A DNA stretch of 64,000 nt from Drechslerella dactyloides (GCA_020064725.1 JAGTWJ010000007.1:1426001-1490000); one strand, 5' to 3'; shown: positions 45,965-58,156, numbered from the stretch's first letter. Numbers and translations: made by a program. Notes: generated from the sequence alone by a model not told the origin.

Positions 45965-48900
45965 GTTTCTTTCCGTTACAGCTGGGTAGCTGTGTGCATA
46001 GCTGCCGGGTCGGTAGCTGTTGCGAGCTAGGAGCGAGACATGGAAAGGGCGCGATATGATTCAGAAACGAGGTGGTTTATTTTCTTCGGCGGCGGCTAAA
46101 TTCAAGGGAGCTCTTTTTCTTTCGTCAAAGTGCGCGGTGAGTGCGCTGCGAGGAAGAGGAAGCGCGGAGCAGAGCGCATCCATTTCGAGGGGAACGCTGC
46201 GAATGCGACGTCGGAAGGGTGTCGAGCGCTGCCTGATGCGGCGGTGAGGCCCGGAAAACGGCGCTGTTCCTGGCGATGGCGATGTTCTGCGACGGGCAGG
46301 CGGACCCGGAGCGCTCGAAGGGACCGACGCACCAGGTACGCAATCGAGCAGCAGGCGAGGTGGCTTGCGACGGAGACGGTGGCTTGGGAAATGTAGAAAA
46401 GCGGTTTACATACACGACGGCGCTATTTTCGGAGGGCAAGCAAGCTCCCCAAGCTAGCCCTTGCATGCAATTGCGACGCGACGAGGGATTGATTTGACTG
46501 ATTTGAAGGGCGAATACTATTTCGAATTCCTGCGGGCCGCCGGAAGCAGCGCGCTGAGCTTACGTTCTGATGTTCTTTTTTTTTTTCTGTAATTTATGGA
46601 TTTTGGTGTAATTAGTATTTTTCTTTTCCGCCACGATCACGGGAATTGGATGCCAGGGCCGGTCACGAATTTCACGAACTCTGTTTTTTCTTACAGGCGT
46701 ACAGAATATACTCGAATAAAACCTTCCGTACCTGAGAACGACCTTGTTGAGATTCTCGGCAAGTTCCCCCGGCTGCCGCCAGCCACGTTTTGGGAGTCCT
46801 AAAATAACAGGCCCGGATTCCTCAGGGTCGACGGAAGATGAGCGGCCGACAGCAGCAGCTGTCGCCCGGACGGTTGGTTCGTGAAGCTGCGCTGTTTGGC
46901 GAGCCGTCTGGCTGACTGTCTGTCATACGAGCCGAGATATGTAACATCGCAGACGAATGGAGCTGCTGTTTGTCCGCGTCCGGCGCGCGCATGCATCGGG
47001 GAAGTCAATTGATCGAGGGAGCAGGGCGGGCAGGAGGAGGTCAGCCAGACGGTGCACGAGGGCCGCGCCAAGTGGGATGGGCGGCCGGCGTTCCATGTTT
47101 TGCGTGTTTTCTTTTCCATCCGCGGCGACTGATCCGGCGATATGCATGCAGGCATCGTATCATCGAGCTAGCCCGTCGTCGTAGCTGGCTCGGGGAGTGA
47201 CGTTGCCAAACAAGAGAATCGGGATGGATGGAGTGGTACAAGTAGGGGACGCTGGCAGGGCTGCGTCACAGACACAGACCACGGCTCTCGTCTTCCGTCC
47301 GTCCCACTTTCGCATTCCTTTTTGCGTATTCTCGCCGTTGGTTTCGTTCTCTCGCTTTGGTCTCGTCTTTGGATTGGCCTTGGATCGCATTTGGAGTGTT
47401 CTTTCTTGTTCGCCTTGATTTCTGCAGAGGCTGCGTAGTCTGCGCAAATTGGGCTGATCGTCCGCCGGCAGCTGTCTGCCTGAATCCAATCCAATTCGAA
47501 GCCAGCCTGCAAGCCAGCTTGTCTGCAGGCCCCTTGGACCTCTCGCAGGAAGCCAGTTCGGTTTCGAGTTAACTTTTGACGGGGCTGCCAATCAGGCGGT
47601 GTCGTCTGTCCGAACGGGGCCCGCCAGCCAGGCAAACATTTTCGCCAGAGTTCCTGTTCCTCCCCTCAATGCGAGTGAGCATTTAGAAGCTAGAGAAACG
47701 GAGCTGGGAGAGGTACGCCGGCAGAGATTTCTGCTCCACGGATCCTACCGTCGTTGAATCCATCATCGCCAACCTTGCTAACGTGGTTCCAGGAGCTGCA
47801 GGGCCGCCGGTCAATAGCATTGCGACAGAAGCGAAGGCAACGGTGTACAATTATTACTTGGTGCATGCAGTTGTAATAATATAATAGAGCTGGGGCGGCG
47901 CACTGACAGGAGGAGTTTAGTCCGGCGAGAGACGAACGATTATTTGCAGTCCGGGCTGAAGAAGGCTGTCGTCCCCTTTGACGTTGCATCCAACAAGTCC
48001 GTTTTTATCCTCGTACCTGACCGAAGGGCGTCGACGGCCGCCCGTCCGTCTGTTTCTTACTATTCTTTCCCGCCGCCAATGGCCTGACCTCATCTCGTCC
48101 TTTCCTTCGCTCCTTCGCTCGTTACCTGTACGTACCTCCCATCGCCATCGCCATCGCCGGCATCATCACCACCGCCATCGCCATCGTCGAGACAGCCCCC
48201 GTCGACCGGCGCTTAATCAGCAAAACACCGCCAGCCAACTCAGCCAGCCAGCCAGCCAGCCAGCAGCCAGCCAGCCAAGCGGAAGTCGCCTGCCCGATTT
48301 CTCCGCTCCGCCTCCCCTCCGCCAACGACCTGCTTCCCATCGCCTGCCCTGATCCAATTCCTTACCCCTCAACGTCCGCTCTCTCTCCTTCGCCCTTCGC
48401 TCGCTCTCGATCGTATCCTTCTCGTCGGTGATACCGTTCGTCCCGACCTGGATAATACCAATCCCCTCGATAATACCAATCCTCCCGACCATTCCCGCCT
48501 CGCCGCCCTCGATAATACCATTCCTCGAGACCGTTTTCGATCCGCGCCCTGAACAGCATCATTCCTCCCGATCGCTCCCGTCTCGCCCATATCAATCCTC
48601 GACCGGTTCCGACCTGAACAGTATCAATCCTCGACGTTCTCGTCCATAATACCAATCCTCCCGCCTCGAAATCTCCGTCGATTCAGCAGCCAGCCTCAGC
48701 CTCATATTCAACGGCCAGCCTCGGCCCTCACCAATCCACAGCGAGCCTCTGCACCCACCGCATCGATTCAAAGCGGCCCTTGGCGTCTTCCTCATCGACC
48801 CGCAGCGAGCTCCGGCGTCTGATTCAAGAGCGACTCTCGGCGTCCCTCAGCATCCGCCCCCAGCCGATCCTACAGTGAGCCTCGGCATCTACCGTCGATT

Positions 48901-49333
48901 CGATAGCGAGCCTCAATTCAACAGCAAACGTCGGCGTCTGATCCAACAGCGAGCCTCGGTGTTTGTCGTCGGTTCAGTAGCGAGCCTCAGCTTCTGCCGC
49001 CAATTCCAGAAACCTCGGCGCCCCGAGACTGCGTCGATTCGATAGCGAGCTTCGGCGTTCGCCCCTCGTCGATTAAACGACAAACATCAGCGCCCGAGAC
49101 TGCGTCGACTCAACAACGAGCATCGGCGTCTAATCCAACAGCCTCGGTGTTTGCCGTCGACTTATAGCGAGCCTGTCTTTGTTAGCGTCGAGACTGCGCC
49201 ACGAGACCAGTCTCGAAGCGAGAGCACCAGGGCCACAAACGAGACACCCCGACTCCGTCGAACCGCCAAAATTTCGGAACTCGTCTACCTCTACGCCCCG
49301 CCCACCTTCAGCGGCGGCCGCAAGTCCCACACC
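45965..49333. other. Long intergenic region upstream of SEC2, repeat-rich right half
   Basis: About 3.4 kb. No gene is supported between 45965 and about 48100. From 48140 onward come CCATCG and CAGC microsatellites (48139-48190, 48238-48276), ATAATACCAATCC units (48448-48655) and the imperfect array at 48660-49200. Part of this may be transcribed as a long SEC2 leader. Confidence 0.45.
48660..49200. repeat. Imperfect tandem array (CAGCGAGCCTCGGCGTC units)
   Basis: Variants of CAGCGAGCCTCGGCGTC and GTCGATTCGATAGCGAGCCT recur about every 30-60 bp, for example near 48738, 48800, 48876, 48900, 48947, 48977, 49041 and 49116. A GAGACTGCGTCGA word is interleaved. Related single copies occur at 50028-50050 and 59799-59815. 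Confidence 0.75.
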
Positions 49334-51741
49334 ATGCCTTCCGCCATGCCCTCGCATGTCATCACCCGGAAGTCCTCCCAGGTCGAAATCGGCTCCTTCT
49401 CCACCATCCCCACCCGAGAAGAAATGAAGCACGCCCGCGTCATCAACATCTCCCGCTCCGCCTCCGCCAGCGCCAGCGCCAACACCTCCACCACCGACCT
49501 CAACGCCCACCTCGCCGTTTCCAGCGCCAGCGCGCCCGCCAGCACGGCCAGCGATGCCGCCAGCGTCTCCTCGGACCCCTCGGCCTCGTCGCAGCAGGAC
49601 CTCAGCGAGGAGGTCCAGGCGCTGAGCCACAAGCTCATCAAGGCTATCAACCACCAGTCGTCGCTTGAGGAAGGGCTGGAGGAGACCCGCCATGAACTCG
49701 ACGTTTCCAAACAGCGCATACGCCATCTTGAGTCCATCGCCAAGGAGCACCAGGACATGATGGCCACCGGCGTCCTCGTTGAGAAGAAGGAGGTCGAGAT
49801 GGAGACGCGGCAGCTGATGAACAAGCTGATGGAGGAGACCATGCAGCGGGGTAAAGCGGAGAAGGAGAAGAAGCACATCGAGCAGGATTTGGAGAACCTC
49901 ACCACCTCACTGTTCGAGGAAGCCAACAAGGTAAGCCCTCTCACCACTGCGATATCACGCTCGATTTGCCAAAGCACCCGCGCGAGCGGAGGTACCCCGC
50001 AGGTTGCGCTGCGAGCTCGCTGTTTTCACAACAGCAAGCCGGCATCTAGCACCGAGACTTTGCTCTCCACGTCAAGCACTACTTCACCTGAAAGCTAGCA
50101 CGATACCGCGGGCGATCTCTTTTCATTTTCGTTCCTTCCCCAGGCTTCGAGGCTATCACAGTAAAATACAATCCTCTGCGATAACATGCTAACCGAGACG
50201 TTTAGATGGTGATCGCCGCGCGGAAAGAGCGGGAGGCCGTCATCCGCCGCAACGACCAGCTCGAGCAGCAGCTCGCCGACACCGGGGTCCTCCTGTCGAC
50301 CCACCAGGAGCAGCTGACCGAACTCAAAATGGCGCTCCAGCAGATGACCACCGAGCGCGACGAACTCGAGGCGCTATCGTCGCCGTCGACACCCGCCCTG
50401 CGCGACCAAACGAGCAAGGAGTCGCTGAACCGCATATTCGAAGCGCTCCACCTCCCAACCGGCCTGGAGGCGGAAGAGATGTCCCCGTCCCATCCGACGC
50501 ACTTCTCCTCGATCCTGCAGCCCGTCCTCCGCTCCGACATTTCTTCCTTCCACGACTTTTGCAATGTCCTCCACATGTCCAAGCACTTTGCCCCGCCGCA
50601 GTCGATAGCCAAGTCGCCAGCGCTCTCGGCATCCAGCGGGTTCAGCATCATGGGCTTCACCACGCCGTCCAAGATGCCCCCGCTGCCGTCCTCGAGTTCC
50701 TTCTTCAGCCACACCCAGAAGAGGAGCGTCTCGAGCGTCAACAGCGGCACCTCCGCCGCCTCCGCTCCCGTCTACTCGACCCTGCCGCCCGCCCCCGCAC
50801 TTCGCGACACGGCGTTCTTCAAGCGCGCTCTCGTCGAGGATATCGAGCCGACTCTGCGACTTGATGCGGCCCCGGGTATTTCGTGGATCGCCCGCCGCAC
50901 CGTCCTGACCTCCGTCATTGAAGGCACGCTCGTCATTGAAATCATGCCGCCGATATCCAAGCTGCCCATCTTCAGCTGCTCGATGTGCGGCGAGAACCGC
51001 AACGACCCCGAGCACGCGCGCACGCACAGATTCCGCACGAACGAAACCGAGGCCGCGCAAAAATACCCGCTCTGCGGATACTGCGTCAACCGACTGCGGT
51101 CCGTGTGCGCGTTTCTCGCGTTCCTGCGCACGGCGAAGGAAGGCTATATCAAGTGCGAGACGGAGGAGGACGAGAAGACGGCATGGGAGGAGAGCGTCAA
51201 GCTGCGCGAGCAGATGTTCTGGTCGCGCGTCGGCGGCGGCGTGATCCCGTCGTTCCCGTCGATACGCGAAGACATCCTCAAGGCCACCAGTCCGAAGAGC
51301 CCCAAGGCGCAGCCTCCGCCGTACGAGACGAAGGAGCCGCTGCCAATCAGCGTGCCGCCCAAGTCAAACCTCCGCCAGCGGCTCTCGCAGGCGATGACGG
51401 TGACCGCGCTGCCGGAGCGGCGGTCGCTTCCGCCGGCGCTGCCGCCGCGGGGCACGCTGTACCGCGGCCTGTCGAGCAGCGAGAAGAGCGTCCAAACCAA
51501 CGAGGAGGACATTATCACCGAGGCGTCGAAGACCCCCTCGCCCGTGCCCTCGCCGGACATCACGAAGGAGAAGGCGGAGAGTCTGCACACGACGACCTCC
51601 CTGCGCAGCCGGGACAGCCACCTGCCGTCGCCGCCCGAGTCGCCGACGACGAATAAGGTCGTGCCGGCGGTCGAGGAGAAGGCCGAAAAGGAGGCCGAGA
51701 GCAGGGAGCTCGAGCCGTCGCTGCCCGGGTCGTTTAATTAG
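49334..51741 (+). CDS. SEC2: Sec2-type Rab guanine nucleotide exchange factor
   Basis: There are two exons, 49334-49930 and 50206-51741, with a 275-bp intron, giving 710 aa. Sec2/Rabin8 proteins activate the Rab GTPase Sec4 on secretory vesicles for polarised exocytosis. After a Ser/Ala-rich start, residues about 85-265 form a long coiled coil, ending in LENLTTSLFEEANKMVIAAR. This last stretch is the hallmark GEF motif of the family, where the coiled-coil pair opens the Rab switch, and the intron falls inside it (after EEANK). The middle holds a conserved domain with two CxxC pairs (FSCSMCG and PLCGYC). The C-terminal 200 residues are Pro/Ser-rich and probably disordered, as expected for the regulatory tail. 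The frame is open upstream of the ATG, but that part is repeat-derived, so 49334 is preferred. Confidence 0.87.
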
Positions 51742-53163
51742 GATTGACGGCGCCGATTGCAGCTTCGGTTTTGTTTTGTTTTTCAATTTTGGATTTTCCT
51801 GTTGACGAGGAGATGATACCACGTCGTATAATTACATATACGGACGAACGGACGGATGGCTGACGCCTGCAGATTTGAATTTGATACCTCTTTTTTTTTT
51901 ATTCTATACCGTTCCTTTCTCGGTGGTGCGGGCTGGTTTATTGGCCGGTCCGTCCACTTGTACAGTGCGATTTTATCGATATACGGCTGCATTTTTAAGA
52001 CCTTATCTATATCATACACGCTTGATTTATTACATTTATTACATCGCTTGCTTCTTATATTATATTGCTTGCTTGCGTTTCGTTTATATGTGCGCCTCAT
52101 GCTATCTTATGGTTTTTAATGGGCGTCGTCGAACATCAGCGCTGTTGATACTTCTTTGTTGCTCGTTCGTATACTTTTTTTTTTCTGTTCTGTGTATATT
52201 TTTGCGCATAGCTGTTAATGTTTTTGATAGTACGATGCGTGGATACCTTGAGCTTCGCTGTTGGTGTGGCGGGATGAGGTGTGGCGGGGAGGGGATGTGG
52301 GTGGATGGTATGATATACTATACTAGTGTTTGAAGTTATATTTTATATTTTAATTTACGTATTATCTAATTGAACGGCATATCTACACGCATTATTTGAA
52401 CGCTGTCGTTTGACATTTTGAGTTCGTGTATGGAATGTTAGGCTGTGGAATTTATCGATAGGGGTGTATACTAACGGTATGGGAGGTGAGGTGAAGGGGT
52501 TTTCGTTGTAAGAGGGTACAGGCGAGGATGCGAGGATCTGAGGATGTGGTCGAATGCTCGAATGTTCGCAGAATTTGTCGAATGTTCGCATGTTCAGAGA
52601 AAACGTCGAATGTTCGCGTCCTCGGAGAATTTGGCAAATGGTAGATACTCGCACATTCACTGACGGTGTACGTCTACGCGTGCGGTACTCGACAGACTGC
52701 TACTACAATGAGTATTTTAGGTAATTGAATTAGTTGAGTGAGTGTGGTAATTTTTCAGATAAACTTGTGCGGTGTATTGACGATGCAAATATATATAACC
52801 AGATAATCAAGATATATAGATATCCATACAAAAATTGATGCGTATATGTACAAAATGTAACCGGTATGCAAATGCCGATACCCATCCGGCGCCGCCGGTC
52901 TATCCAACAAGTAAAAAATCCAGATAACTAGGTAAAATTTAAAGATCCCCCGATAGAAGCAATATCGATAGGTACCCGTGAACGATAAGAATCCAATATT
53001 TTCCAACTCCAACCACACCTCCAACAAACACCCTCGTTGCAAAATGTCATCTAAATCCCCATGCATGACCACCCTCCAGCCAGAGAATAGGTGCCGAAGT
53101 GCAAGACCGCACGAAATGTCGCATGTTATATAAGTATGTTATACCATATCATATATAACTCAC
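51742..53163. other. 3' flank of SEC2 and intergenic DNA
   Basis: AT-rich. At 52546-52665 several GAATGTTCG-type units recur; on the other strand this is CGAACATTC, the same word that builds the array at 56500-56766. No gene is supported. Confidence 0.45.
52546..52665. repeat. Short CGAACATTCGA-type repeats
   Basis: The words GAATGCTCGAATGTTCGC, GTCGAATGTTCGCATGTTC and GTCGAATGTTCGCG follow each other within 120 bp. They are the reverse of the words in the 56.5-kb array. Confidence 0.6.
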
Positions 53164-53385
53164 CGTCCGCTTGCCCCAGTGCACGGACTTGATCCGCCTA
53201 GCATCGATATTACTCGCCAGAATGCTCTGCAAATCGCCACTATCCCGTCGATGGCCCGGTCGGTATCTGCGCCCGTCGTCGGCGGATTCGGGCAGTTGCG
53301 CGATCAGGTGGCTGCGGTGGCGGGATTTGATGTGCAGGATTAGGGTGCCCATTATGTTGCCGACTAGCGTGGCCGTTATCGCCAT
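53164..53385 (-). CDS. Possible exon of a small membrane protein
   Basis: An open stretch from ATG 53385 to a strong donor (ACG|GTGAGT) at 53164, about 74 codons. A good acceptor (CTCTACAG) lies just before the ATG, so an upstream exon may exist. The start ITATLVGNIMGTLILHIKSR looks like a membrane anchor and is followed by a charged region ending NIDARRIKSVHWGKRT. The next exon may begin at about 53084, giving a very short C-terminus, but this is not certain. No family is recognised, and the opposite strand is also open. Confidence 0.3.
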
Positions 53386-54152
53386 GACTGTAGAGTATTG
53401 GTTAGTCTCAGCATATTATACTATAGTATTCAAGAGTAGAGTGCCGAGGTGGTAGTTTTGGGAGGTGTGGGCGGTTGGATGTAGTAGGTAAGTGAGTGAG
53501 TGGTAAGTGGTTGGTACTAGGGGTGGACACCCACAGGCCATCTCGTGGTCTTTCATTCTGGCGGTATTATATCAAAGACCGAAGATATGATAAAATATAA
53601 AAGCTGCCCCCGAGAAAGAGGCGGGAGGTGTGGAGGGCGTGTATGGTAGTATACTAGGGTCGGCGGCCGGACGGGTGGCGACGATGGAGAGAGCGATTGC
53701 AATAGTTTAAATTATTCTACAGGCAAGCTGTCGTTATTATATTATAAGCAGTAGGTCAGAATTGACTCATATGAGGCCGACTGAGCAGGAATCGTGATAA
53801 CACGCGCATCTTCGCCGCGACATCAAGTGACGATAGCAAGCAAGCGAGGACGCACTGGATATCGGTGTCTAGTATACAGGTGCGGCGTGGCATATATATG
53901 AATGTAATGTATGTCGCGGCTAGGGTATCATCGGTATCATTATCATGCGTGGTTGCAGTGTATAATATATACTGAAATGCGGATGTCCACCGTGTATTAT
54001 CCGCTCCGTCCGTCCGTATCGTTCGTGCGCGCGTTTGTTGGCGGTGCGTCTGTGGCCATATTCAATACATATAAGAATCCGACGGCCGTAGTCGTACGTA
54101 TAGGTATGATTATCGATCGATGGTGAGTGGTCGTGTCGTTGAGAGGTATATA

Positions 54153-54641
54153 TCACATGCCGTACGGGTGCGCCCAGACGGACTCCAGCGATGGCTTCTG
54201 CTCGTTTTCAACCTCCACTTCCTCCAGCGCTTCTACCCCCACCACACATCCGTCAGCGCCTTATACTAGTATATATACGCATATAACCTACTGATGTATA
54301 AACATGGTATAGTGGGTATAGGTATGTGGGGAGGTAGGTTTATTATTACCTAGAAGCTGCCGCGCCATGTCGTCGAAGCGGTTGAGTTCATCCTGCAGAC
54401 CATCCAGTCGCAGCCGCACGGCGTGCACGTCTCTCACGTGGCGGAATAGTAGAGCCGCCATACCGACGCAGCCGATGAGGCCGCCGATTACGCCGCCGAG
54501 GAACGCTGGTGCGAGAGTGTGGGAGGTTAGGGCGGGTATACGGATAGTCGGACGCAAGAGTACTAATGGGAGGTAGAATGGCGGGCCGAGGTGGATGGGA
54601 GGTGGGAGCATACGGTCAATCCAGCGGGCGGAGAGGGACAT
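54153..54641 (-). CDS. Small single-pass membrane protein, unknown
   Basis: There are two exons, 54641-54350 and 54232-54153 (117-bp intron), joined in phase to give 123 aa. About residues 40-65 form a Gly-rich hydrophobic segment (APAFLGGVIGGLIGCVGMAA). A heptad-like helix follows (VHAVRLRLDGLQDELNRFDD, MARQLLEALEEVEVENEQ) and the end is KPSLESVWAHPYGM. The arrangement (short N-terminus, anchor, coiled coil) resembles small organelle-membrane assembly factors, but I know no family. TTTATATAAA at 54778-54787 could be a TATA element. A second ATA-rich run only 10 bp before the ATG makes the Met 30 bp further in (54611) an alternative start. Confidence 0.5.
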
Positions 54642-55919
54642 GGCGGCGGGTATATATAGAGCACGACGCGGATTCTGGGAGTTGTATGGTATTGTCAGGT
54701 TGGTATGATACAAACGTGGCGTGATAGATTGCGGTGCGATGTTGGAAGATAGAGATGCGTGGTATAGCTGTAGGCGGTTTTATATAAACCCTTGTACAGC
54801 TGGAGAGTGTATAAATATGCATACTTTGACGATCGTGCTGCTATAGATCCCGGCTGCTGAGCGATCGAGATCTAAGATAGTTGTAGGAGATCGTTGCCAC
54901 TCGGTTTACAATCGGTCTCGGAACTATCGTAGCCTGCATGGCAACGAAGTGTCGATGTCGAGGCCGGGTTACGTATCTGTAGATCTACAATGGTAAAATG
55001 CAACAACAGCTTGATTCCACCGCGCTGTTTACTATTGATTGTAGTCCGGAGGGTATTCCCAGTCTCGACACTAGCAAAGCCTGGCAACCGGGTATTCCCC
55101 CCAAACTACAGAAATATACAGCAATGCACAGCAGTCTAGCTCGCCAGGCAACCATTCTTGATTACCTGTAGACATAACCTTGATGAAGATCGATCTTGCC
55201 GCATGATATTGCGGATTTTACACTTCTGATGCTATACCCAGTTATGCCCCCGAGACTACCCGAATATAGTCTCGAGGCTAGCCCAAATATGTAAATTTGA
55301 TATCCCCGCCACGGAAGCGCCGCTCGAAACTATGTACTAGGCCGAATGCTGCGCTCACGAAGAGGATTTGAAGATCTATATAAGCAAATGCTAAATTGAG
55401 GATCATGGTACGCAGGCCGGAGGTTGGTATCTGGTGACGAGACGAGTATTGCGTCGAGATCATGATGCAACCTCGATGTGTCTTTCAGTCCAGGATACAG
55501 CACTCCACCCGGTCAATTCGGCTTGTTGCAGAGGTCGTCTCGTATACCAGACTGCTCGACGAGGAGACAGTGACATGTGCGCCGCCAGGATCGTGATATA
55601 TACCGTAACCTCAACGCTGGGCTGCTCTCTGCATCCGATCTCAAGATCCCTCTGAGTCTACGGGATACTTGACTAGATCACCCCCCGAGCGGGAGGAGGG
55701 GAACTGCGGAGCTTCGGGAGAGGGTTCGGGGGTGTCGGGAGTAACTTGAATAATGAATACATATAAAGCCTATCGTGAGTGCGTGCAGGTAGTACACGAT
55801 AGTTGCCCAGGCATTCCTTATCGCCACCTCCGATATCTGGGTAATTACTCAAAATCCACTTCCGATGCTTCCTTATGTCACCCCCGACGACCCCTCCTCC
55901 TCCTCCTCCTCCTCCTCCT

Positions 55920-56240
55920 CATCTCTCGTCGAATCACCATCATCACTTTTCATCATCAAACCACCGACGTCGACGCCTCGATCACAGTTTACATAGGCTA
56001 CCCAGATTAACTGTAAGCTGGTAGATCCAGATTAAAGGTCATAGTCGATAGGTAGGTCTTGATACACTGGCTCTTCTTCTCCCCGCCGGTCTCTCCTCAT
56101 CATCTCGTATCGTCACTTATCATCGTGGGATCCTGGACACCGACGTCTCGATCACAGTTTACGGATGTTAACCAGCTGGATTGCAAGCCAGTAGACCTAT
56201 AAACACAGTCACAATCGATAGGTAGGCCCGATGTACTATG
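55920..56240. repeat. Diverged direct duplication, period 170 bp
   Basis: TCGATCACAGTTTA at 55978-55991 recurs at 56148-56161, and CGATAGGTAGG at 56046-56056 recurs at 56216-56226. Both pairs are exactly 170 bp apart, and the sequence between them is partly alike (ACCGACGTC, GTAAGCTGGTAGA against GCAAGCCAGTAGA). Confidence 0.75.
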
Positions 56241-56499
56241 CCTTCCCTCCATGAATCTCCCCTAGGTGATGATCTAACATGGTATCTAGATACTTCACCT
56301 CCGGTGTAGCTCCAGTAAGCGAACCCCCGACTGCCCTCTAGAGCCCTCCAGACACTTCTTCGGTCATATCTACGTCTTCATGATGCTCGACAAGCTGCTC
56401 CTCTCAGCTGCTACCATGTACGAATGCTACGGTGTCTCCACCGAGATATCTGTGGTGCACCCCCTCATCACAGGATGATGAAGAGGAGATGGTGAAGCT

Positions 56500-56766
56500 G
56501 AGCGAACATTCGAGCATTCGAGCATGCGACGCCCTCTTATGCTATTCCTTTCCGCGAGCATGCGAGCATGGTCAACATTCGAGCATTCGCCGTGATTTTC
56601 GACAAACGATTTCGCTGAATAGCATGCGAGCACGCTCACATTCTCACATTCGACGTGATTTTGAACAAACGAGTTTCTGACCGTTTTCCTCGAGCATGCT
56701 CACACGCGAGCATTCGACGTGATTTCTGTCAAACGAGTTTTGGCTGAGCACGCTCACATCCGGCCC
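56500..56766. repeat. Tandem array, 63-64-bp unit
   Basis: Three units start CATTCGMCGTGATTT at 56584, 56647 and 56711, each continuing with (A)CAAACGA and ending in GAGCAYGCTCACA. A more decayed unit precedes them from about 56500. The array ends about 200 bp before the Rav2 gene. Confidence 0.8.
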
Positions 56767-56973
56767 CGCATGCTTGAATGTTTGGGGCATGCTCGCGTAT
56801 TCGTGGAGTAATGCTCACGCCGCGTTGACACTGTTGCATCGATGCGTAGGGACAAGTCCAAGCGAGCCTCGAAACGAGCCACCTAGTCTCGGGGACGCTG
56901 CACCAACCACCTATCGCGAACGCCGACGACGACTCTACGACGACATGACCCTGCGCTGCGTGCGGCCAACAGC

Positions 56974-58156
56974 ATGCGCATCGAGGTCTACCCGCACGTC
57001 GCCCCGGACGTTCTCGACCGCGAAATCCAGCAGGCGGCGGTGCGCTGAGCCTCCCCGTGTATTCGCGCGTTACGTTGCGTACTGACCGGACGTTATTCGG
57101 TACCGCAGGCTCGGGAGCTAGCATGGGTGATTTCGGAGATTATGGAGGGGTTGCTGTCCCTGCGGCCCGGGCTGGAGGAGTGTCTGTCGCTGCTGGCGCC
57201 ATCGCAGCCGGGGAGTACGCTTGTGCTGTCGACGAGCCGCAGCGAGGGGCTCAAGGGCTTTGTTACGCGGGTTGGGAGCGCGATTGTGAAAACGGTGCGC
57301 TGGTTTCCGATCCTGTTGCGCTGTCTGGTCATGGTGTTCACGATGCCGGGGGGCCGTGAGCGCAGTGCTCCGCGGGCGATGCTGACGATGCGGGGTGGTG
57401 TAGGATATGCAGGTTAAGATGCACGGCCTCCCGCACACGAAGGGATTGGGATACTACCGCCTCCAGCTCGCGGCGACGGCGGATACGACTGTGACTACGC
57501 CGTCGCTACCGCTGCCGCAGCTGACGGACTGTCGCAACTTTGTGCACTCGGCGCTCACGCTACTCCCCTCGGACGATAGCATTCTGGCGGCGAAGGGGCT
57601 CCCGTTCGCCGACCGTACGGCAACCGCGTTGGCGGACTCGAAGGTGCTCGCGCACAAGCTCGACGCGATACTGTCGGACATCCGCGCGGCGCGGGCGATA
57701 CTGAAGAGCACGCCGACGGCGAACCTGTTCCCGATCCACGCTGCGGAGGCCGCGCTGTTCGACCCGCCGTTGCCGGAGACGCTAGCGGTGGACGTGACGA
57801 TCCAGGATGTGGCGATTGTGACGGAGTTGCGGCTGCTGGAGGCGGCGGTACCAGCGGGGAATACGTATGCGGGGTTTACTGCAGCGATCGATTCGCATTT
57901 GCCGAGTTTTAATTTGAGAGAGCGGTTTGCGGGAGCGTTCAAGCGGGGCGGACATCATGGTGGGGGTGGTGGCGGTGGGGGAAATCGAGAGAATGGCGGG
58001 GTGGTGTATCGCGGGGTGGAGGTGAAGGTGAAGGAGCGGATTCGGGTGGAGAGCCAGGACCCGAGCTTGATGAGCGTGATGGCCAAGCTGGGGGCGTTGG
58101 AGCACAATCTGGCGATGGGGCAGACGAGCTTGGGGATCGTGATGCGGAGCGGGTGA
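56974..58156 (+). CDS. RAV2: Rav2 / Rogdi-family protein (RAVE complex)
   Basis: Three exons (56974-57039, 57109-57294, 57413-58156) give 331 aa in phase. In yeast, Rav2 belongs to RAVE, which helps reassemble the V-ATPase on vacuolar and endosomal membranes. Rogdi is the animal relative. Matching blocks are MRIEVYPHVAPDVLDREIQQ, ARELAWVISEIMEGL, then LEECLSLLAPSQPGSTLVLS followed by TSRSEGLKGFVTRVGSAIVK, and DPPLPETLAVDVTIQDVAIV with TELRLLE. A Gly/His-rich loop (HHGGGGGGGG) lies at about 270. The C-terminal helix (SLMSVMAKLGALEHNLAMGQ) is conserved in the family. The short first exon (22 codons) and small introns (69 and 118 bp) are typical. It is convergent with the ATP synthase subunit j gene. 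Confidence 0.82.

Larger units (their letters stand above)
54642..56973. other. Repeat-rich intergenic region
   Basis: About 2.3 kb with no gene. It holds a 170-bp-period duplication (55920-56240), a CTC microsatellite (55893-55920), the TAGTCTCGAGGCTAG word at 55267-55281 and a 63-64-bp tandem array (56500-56766). Probably decayed mobile DNA. Confidence 0.55.

Noticed and set aside
45166..46059. 297-codon + strand frame overlapping the deaminase-like gene
   Set aside because: It is a frame-shifted shadow of the 629-codon gene with Ala/Arg/Gly-rich translation.
50374..51060. 228-codon - strand frame within SEC2
   Set aside because: Antisense to the conserved CxxC domain region of SEC2; no independent signal.
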